From Candidatus Thermochlorobacteriaceae bacterium (GTDB lineage Bacteria; Bacteroidota; Chlorobiia; Chlorobiales; Thermochlorobacteraceae): DNA of 35,446 nucleotides. The stretch is from assembly GCA_029263855.1 (NCBI GenBank), contig JAJUFC010000023.1, positions 1 through 35,446 on the forward strand, in the 5' to 3' direction. The position numbers and the translations under genes are program-made. The notes beneath the pieces are model-generated. The model was not told the origin of the DNA, made no database searches, and saw nothing but the letters and a program-made list of their open reading frames with translations. This document shows, piece by piece, positions 31,937-35,446 of this stretch (the first letter of the stretch is position 1; each line of letters starts with the position of its first letter).

Positions 31937-33331
31937 ATGAAGTTCGCTCGCACGCCTTTCTTGCTCTTGCTCGCGCTTTGCGTCGTTGCCCATAGTTGCA
32001 AAGAAGAACCGCCAAACGCTCCAACCCAACCACCACCGCCCTTGCCGCCACAGCCCGTCCAGACGATTGCGCTCACCGTCGTCGATAGCGCGAGCGTAGA
32101 AGCGTGGCTGAAACTCTCGATGCCCGATACGGTTAAGGAGCGACGCTATCGGCTGTTTCTCAACGACTCGCTCATTTGGCAATCTACGCTCAATGCGCCC
32201 GATACCCTGATGCTGCTTGGAGACTATCTGGGTTCAAATCCTTTTCGCCTTACGCCCGCCACGCCCTACCGCGTCAGAGTTGAACGGGTTACCGCCGATA
32301 CCTTCAATGTGACGGTTGATGAAAAGACCTTTCGCACGCTTGATACCACCAGCCAAGACTACACTTGGCAATACTTAAGTTTTGGAACAGGACTCTTACA
32401 AGATGTATGTGTGATAAACGATAGTTGCATTTGGGCGGTCGGGCGCATCTCTTTGGGGCAGTATGATTCGCTCGGCGCGCCTATCATCTACAACGCGATG
32501 CGTTATGATGGAAAAAAATGGGAATATTTTGCCTTAGGATTTCCAATTCTTTCGGGTAAGGATACTGTTTTGATTCCATTTGAAGCTTTTTCTGTGTTTG
32601 GATTTTCGGCGAATAACGTATGGTTTTCTGATGGCGGCTCGTATTTGCATTGGGACGGGAATCAGTATCGAAAATATGTTTTTGCATTTGGAAGCGGTCT
32701 CTCTGGTGCATTGAAGATGTGGGGAACAAGTTCTAACAACTTATATGGCATAAATGATCTTGGATTCATTATGCATTTTGACGGCGCGGTATGGCGGCGA
32801 ATGGAGAGCGGGACGACAACGAACTTGATAGACATTTACGGCACGCCCGATGGCGAGTCGGTGTGGGTCGCAGGTTATACTAATACCAATAATCAGATTC
32901 AATCGTGCCTGCTATCGTTGGAGAATGGGCAATGGAGAACACTTTGGCAGCGCGGACAATCGTCGATGTATATATCTGTTCAAGCACTATGGACATCAGG
33001 CAGTTCGGAGTATGTTGTGCTTGGAAATGCGTTTGCCTACTTCCACTCGCGGCTTATGCCTAATGACCCATCTTTCCATAGAATAAAAAAAGACTTGAGT
33101 CCCGGCGGTGGATTAGAGGTGAGAGGAAGTAGCAGAAACAACTTTGCTTGCGGCGGTCAGGGCGCGATTCTTTGGCATTTTAATGGTATTCGTTGGAAGC
33201 GGTTTCCTGAACTTTACGCGCCACGCACGATTTATGGAATAGGTGTCACCGAAAAATTGATTGTTGCGGTTGGTGTAAGTTATGAACCGACAATCGGCGG
33301 GGCAATGGTTTTAATCGGTAGAAAGCCTTAG
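31937..33331 (+). CDS. Beta-propeller lipoprotein with proline-rich linker
   Basis: The 464-aa protein has a lipoprotein signal (MKFARTPFLLLLALCVVAHS then Cys21) and a Pro-rich linker (PPNAPTQPPPPLPPQP). A fibronectin-III-like domain spans about residues 38-135 (SVEAWLKLSMPDT, TPYRVRVERVT, EKTFRTLDTT). From about 140 there are six or more short repeats with Trp and Gly (AVGRISLG, NVWFSDGGSYLHWDG, NNLYGINDLGFIMHFDGAVW, SVWVAGY, NFACGGQGAILWHFNGIRW), typical of the uncharacterised propeller lipoproteins common in Ignavibacteria and related FCB bacteria. Surface or periplasmic role; ligand unknown. A G10 tract lies upstream. Confidence 0.8.
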   Translation: MKFARTPFLLLLALCVVAHSCKEEPPNAPTQPPPPLPPQPVQTIALTVVDSASVEAWLKLSMPDTVKERRYRLFLNDSLIWQSTLNAPDTLMLLGDYLGSNPFRLTPATPYRVRVERVTADTFNVTVDEKTFRTLDTTSQDYTWQYLSFGTGLLQDVCVINDSCIWAVGRISLGQYDSLGAPIIYNAMRYDGKKWEYFALGFPILSGKDTVLIPFEAFSVFGFSANNVWFSDGGSYLHWDGNQYRKYVFAFGSGLSGALKMWGTSSNNLYGINDLGFIMHFDGAVWRRMESGTTTNLIDIYGTPDGESVWVAGYTNTNNQIQSCLLSLENGQWRTLWQRGQSSMYISVQALWTSGSSEYVVLGNAFAYFHSRLMPNDPSFHRIKKDLSPGGGLEVRGSSRNNFACGGQGAILWHFNGIRWKRFPELYAPRTIYGIGVTEKLIVAVGVSYEPTIGGAMVLIGRKP

Positions 33332-33699
33332 CATATAATTCTGAAATAGAATAAGAATGATAGAATTCGCAATAATGTCATTCCGAGCACAGCGAGGAAT
33401 CCATCTTTCGCAAATGGATTCTTCTGCCGTCGGTATCGGCATCAGAATGACAAACCTTAGCATTCTTACTCAATTTTGGCATACGAAAGGAGAACCCAAT
33501 GAATAGTTCTTGACCATTTTTCCAAAAAAACAAAAAGCGAGAAGTGAGTTGCGGCCTCAATTCCCGCTAAGAATCGGCATTCAACACATTATTCCTTTGG
33601 AAAAGAAACCCGCATTTGCGGCGGTGCTGGTGCATTTTGCCTTTTCAAGATAAGACAGTTTTAGAAAACTATCTTAAAAAACTCATCCTTTTACGAACA
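33332..33699. other. 368-bp intergenic region
   Basis: Besides the inverted-repeat element it holds no supported gene. A Shine-Dalgarno-like AAGGAG at 33486-33491 precedes only a four-codon frame (MNSS). An imperfect inverted repeat AAGATA ... TATCTT (33647-33652 and 33670-33675) lies 25 bp before the next start. The sequence ATTTGCGG at 33613-33620 resembles the promoter -7 region but has no properly spaced TTG. Confidence 0.6.
33376..33452. mobile_element. 77-bp inverted-repeat element (MITE/REP-like)
   Basis: Terminal arms TGTCATTC (33376-33383) and GAATGACA (33445-33452) are perfect reverse complements. Inside, GAATCCAT (33397-33404) and ATGGATTC (33414-33421) form a second perfect inverted repeat around a 9-nt loop. 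Short elements starting TGTCATTCnGAGC and ending AGAATGACA recur in many bacterial genomes as interspersed repeats. Copy number cannot be judged from one window. Confidence 0.6.
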
Positions 33700-35446
33700 A
33701 TGAAAATCATCTTGTCATTTATGCTCGCGATAAGCCTTTGGGGAGCGACGCACCGCGTTGCGCAGGCACAGGTAACTTTGCAATGTGGGAATATCAACGA
33801 CAGTTGCGGCTTTACAGGCCCAATAATTCCCGCCTTTTACACGACGACATCTCAACTCTTGCTATTTACCCCTGATGCGTTAGGAATAAATTCTCGTATC
33901 GTCAATGTCGCACTTCATTTGGTTGCCAACTCAACGGGGCAAGTATCTGTTACAGGTGCGCAAGCGAGAGCGTCAATCGATTCGCTGAATCGGGTATTCG
34001 ATATTTCTCCAGTCAATGCAGGCATTCAATTTGCCATCATAAGCATTGATACGATAGTCAACAACGACTATTACAACATCAATCCGATTTTACGGTTCGA
34101 CCTATTTCAAGTAAATCGTGTGCCCAAAGCCTTAAACATCTACTATGTCAACACGATTGACGGCGCAAACGGCTGGGCGGAGGGCGTTCCGGGAAGGGCG
34201 TTTATGATTGAGAAGAACTTTATTCTCACCCCTACGATGGCTCATGAGGTGGGGCATTGCTTTTGGCTTTACCACACTTTTGAGCAATGTCGGTTTGGAA
34301 AAGAAAACGTTGAACGGGGCGTTGGACAGCCTTGCTTCAACGCGCTTTACGCTGGCGACCAACTGCACGATACAGAAGCAGAATTTTTTGAGCCGAATGT
34401 GCGCACGCCTTGCGAGAATTTACTGGCATTTAATAAGAATCCTCAAAACTTTATGACTTGGAATAGCGCAAATGCTTCTAATCCCAACGATCCCCGCAAT
34501 CATTTTACAGATGGGCAGTTGGCACGAATGCATTACATTTTATTGAACAACCTTTCAGACTTGCTGGAAACGCCTTTAAACCTCGCCAACAAATTCGAAT
34601 CTGAACTCATTATCCATACGCCAACTCGTCCAAGCACTCTTACCGTTGTAGGCGACACCACAGTTAATTCAGGTGGTGTAGCTACGCTTATGAATGGTAG
34701 TGAATATGTTTGGAAAACGAACCAAGAGCGATTTATTGCATATTCCAGCCCGTCGCAAGGTACGCTGAACATCAAGCACCATAGATGGAACAACCTCTTT
34801 GGTGACTTCCGCTTGAATTATCAAAAATATCTCGAGCGAGCCGATACGTCCATGAACGCTCAATTTTTGCCGTATCAGCCGGCGACGGTTCGGGCGGCGT
34901 TGATTGATGGTTTGAATTTTAATTGGGCGGGCGTAGAACTGCGCGACCCGTGGCGCGTGGATTCACAAGGCAATCAGCCCGATGCATTTGCTTTTTATCC
35001 TTCCATTTCCAACAACGCCAACGGCGTGTTTCAAAATCAACGATTTGATTTGCCAAATGCAATTTTTTACACGTTGAGAGCCAGTGATACCGTCATCACG
35101 TCGGGCGGCATCACAGGGGTTCGGGTGGATAGGATTCCGAATCTCGGTTTGGCAATATGGGAAGCGACAGGCGCATCGGTTCAACATCCCAACAGCGCGG
35201 AGACGCCCGTCGTGTTCAACGCGCCAAACGCGGTGGTGTCGGCGCGCTACAAAGGGCGGTTGCTTTCGTCTCTGGCGAATGCGACAAGTTCGGGAAGCCA
35301 ACGCGCGCTTGCTAATGCACAAGGCGCAACGCTTTACAACAATGTGTTTTATCTCGTCTATGAATCCGCAGGCAAAATCTGGCTGACCTATTCTGCCAAC
35401 GGCGGCACGAGTTGGTCAAACGAACTCTATCTCGGCGACGGCAAAA
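33700..35446 (+). CDS. Secreted M43-like (pappalysin/cytophagalysin) metalloprotease, C-terminus beyond window
   Basis: From ATG 33700 (MKIILSFMLAISLWGATHRV) the frame is open to the window end, 582 codons. A signal peptide is followed by an N-terminal domain, then the zinc site HEVGHCFWLYHTFEQC with ligands H182, H186 and H192 and general base E183. GDQLHDTEAEFF and NFMTWNSANA (the Met-turn) follow, and then HFTDGQLARMHYIL. The ligands, the Cys-containing loop, the GD..HDT block and the FTDGQ.ARM helix match the M43 family. The glycine expected at position 8 of HExxHxxGxxH is Trp. Near the window end, VFYLVYESAGKIWLTYSANG begins a BNR/sialidase-like repeat region. A T9SS sorting domain is likely downstream, but that is inference. 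Confidence 0.85.
   Translation, partial: MKIILSFMLAISLWGATHRVAQAQVTLQCGNINDSCGFTGPIIPAFYTTTSQLLLFTPDALGINSRIVNVALHLVANSTGQVSVTGAQARASIDSLNRVFDISPVNAGIQFAIISIDTIVNNDYYNINPILRFDLFQVNRVPKALNIYYVNTIDGANGWAEGVPGRAFMIEKNFILTPTMAHEVGHCFWLYHTFEQCRFGKENVERGVGQPCFNALYAGDQLHDTEAEFFEPNVRTPCENLLAFNKNPQNFMTWNSANASNPNDPRNHFTDGQLARMHYILLNNLSDLLETPLNLANKFESELIIHTPTRPSTLTVVGDTTVNSGGVATLMNGSEYVWKTNQERFIAYSSPSQGTLNIKHHRWNNLFGDFRLNYQKYLERADTSMNAQFLPYQPATVRAALIDGLNFNWAGVELRDPWRVDSQGNQPDAFAFYPSISNNANGVFQNQRFDLPNAIFYTLRASDTVITSGGITGVRVDRIPNLGLAIWEATGASVQHPNSAETPVVFNAPNAVVSARYKGRLLSSLANATSSGSQRALANAQGATLYNNVFYLVYESAGKIWLTYSANGGTSWSNELYLGDGK

Noticed and set aside
33486-33514. Possible small gene with a Shine-Dalgarno site
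   Set aside because: AAGGAG precedes an ATG, but the frame ends after four codons.

Overview
The window is a chromosomal segment of a Gram-negative member of the Bacteroidota/Chlorobiota (FCB) group. Four things point there: a secreted protein with a type IX secretion C-terminal sorting domain (NYPNPFNPTT motif); lpxD and a Wza/Wzz-like export pair, which imply an outer membrane; a Chlorobium-like malate dehydrogenase; and several promoters of the Bacteroidota form TTG-N20/21-TAnnTTTG. Cytochrome c oxidase subunits III and IV imply aerobic respiration, so an aerobic Chlorobi-like lineage is a reasonable guess, but genus cannot be read from this sequence. Most starts lack a Shine-Dalgarno sequence, which also fits this group.

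Layout. Positions 1-6.1 kb: a truncated Uma2-type nuclease gene on the minus strand, then on the plus strand a fatty acid hydroxylase/sterol desaturase family protein, a B12-binding radical SAM enzyme, a large helical-repeat/WD40 protein, a small unknown protein and a COG1101-type ABC ATPase, ending at a bidirectional terminator. Positions 6.1-8.6 kb (minus): cytochrome oxidase subunits IV and III, and lpxD. Positions 8.6-10.3 kb (plus): prs and rplY. Positions 10.4-12.2 kb (minus): a solitary DNA methyltransferase and a SAM methyltransferase. Positions 12.3-18.6 kb (plus): glutamate dehydrogenase, a glycine-zipper lipoprotein, a PIG-L deacetylase, a T9SS-sorted kelch-like protein and mdh. Positions 18.7-22.2 kb: the translation cluster rplM-rpsI-rpsB-tsf-pyrH, with a strong three-way-junction RNA fold just before rpsB. 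Positions 22.2-25.3 kb: a tiny membrane protein and a polysaccharide export pair (SLBB outer-membrane protein plus Wzz-like protein). Positions 25.3-29.8 kb (minus): a coiled-coil lipoprotein and an overlapping three-gene operon of a redoxin, an alpha/beta-hydrolase fold protein without its nucleophile serine, and a rifampin-phosphotransferase-like dikinase. Positions 29.8-31.6 kb (plus): an ABC-2 permease and a SirB1-type transglutaminase-fold protein. Positions 31.6-35.4 kb: a beta-propeller lipoprotein, a 77-bp inverted-repeat element, and an M43-like secreted metalloprotease that runs off the end.

Most of the window is housekeeping. The parts most likely to be new are the rpsB leader RNA (19679-19765), the redoxin/pseudo-hydrolase/dikinase operon (26229-29783), the shared extended promoter motif before prs and rplM, and the metalloprotease with an altered zinc-site glycine. 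No tRNA, rRNA, CRISPR array, insertion sequence or prophage was seen.
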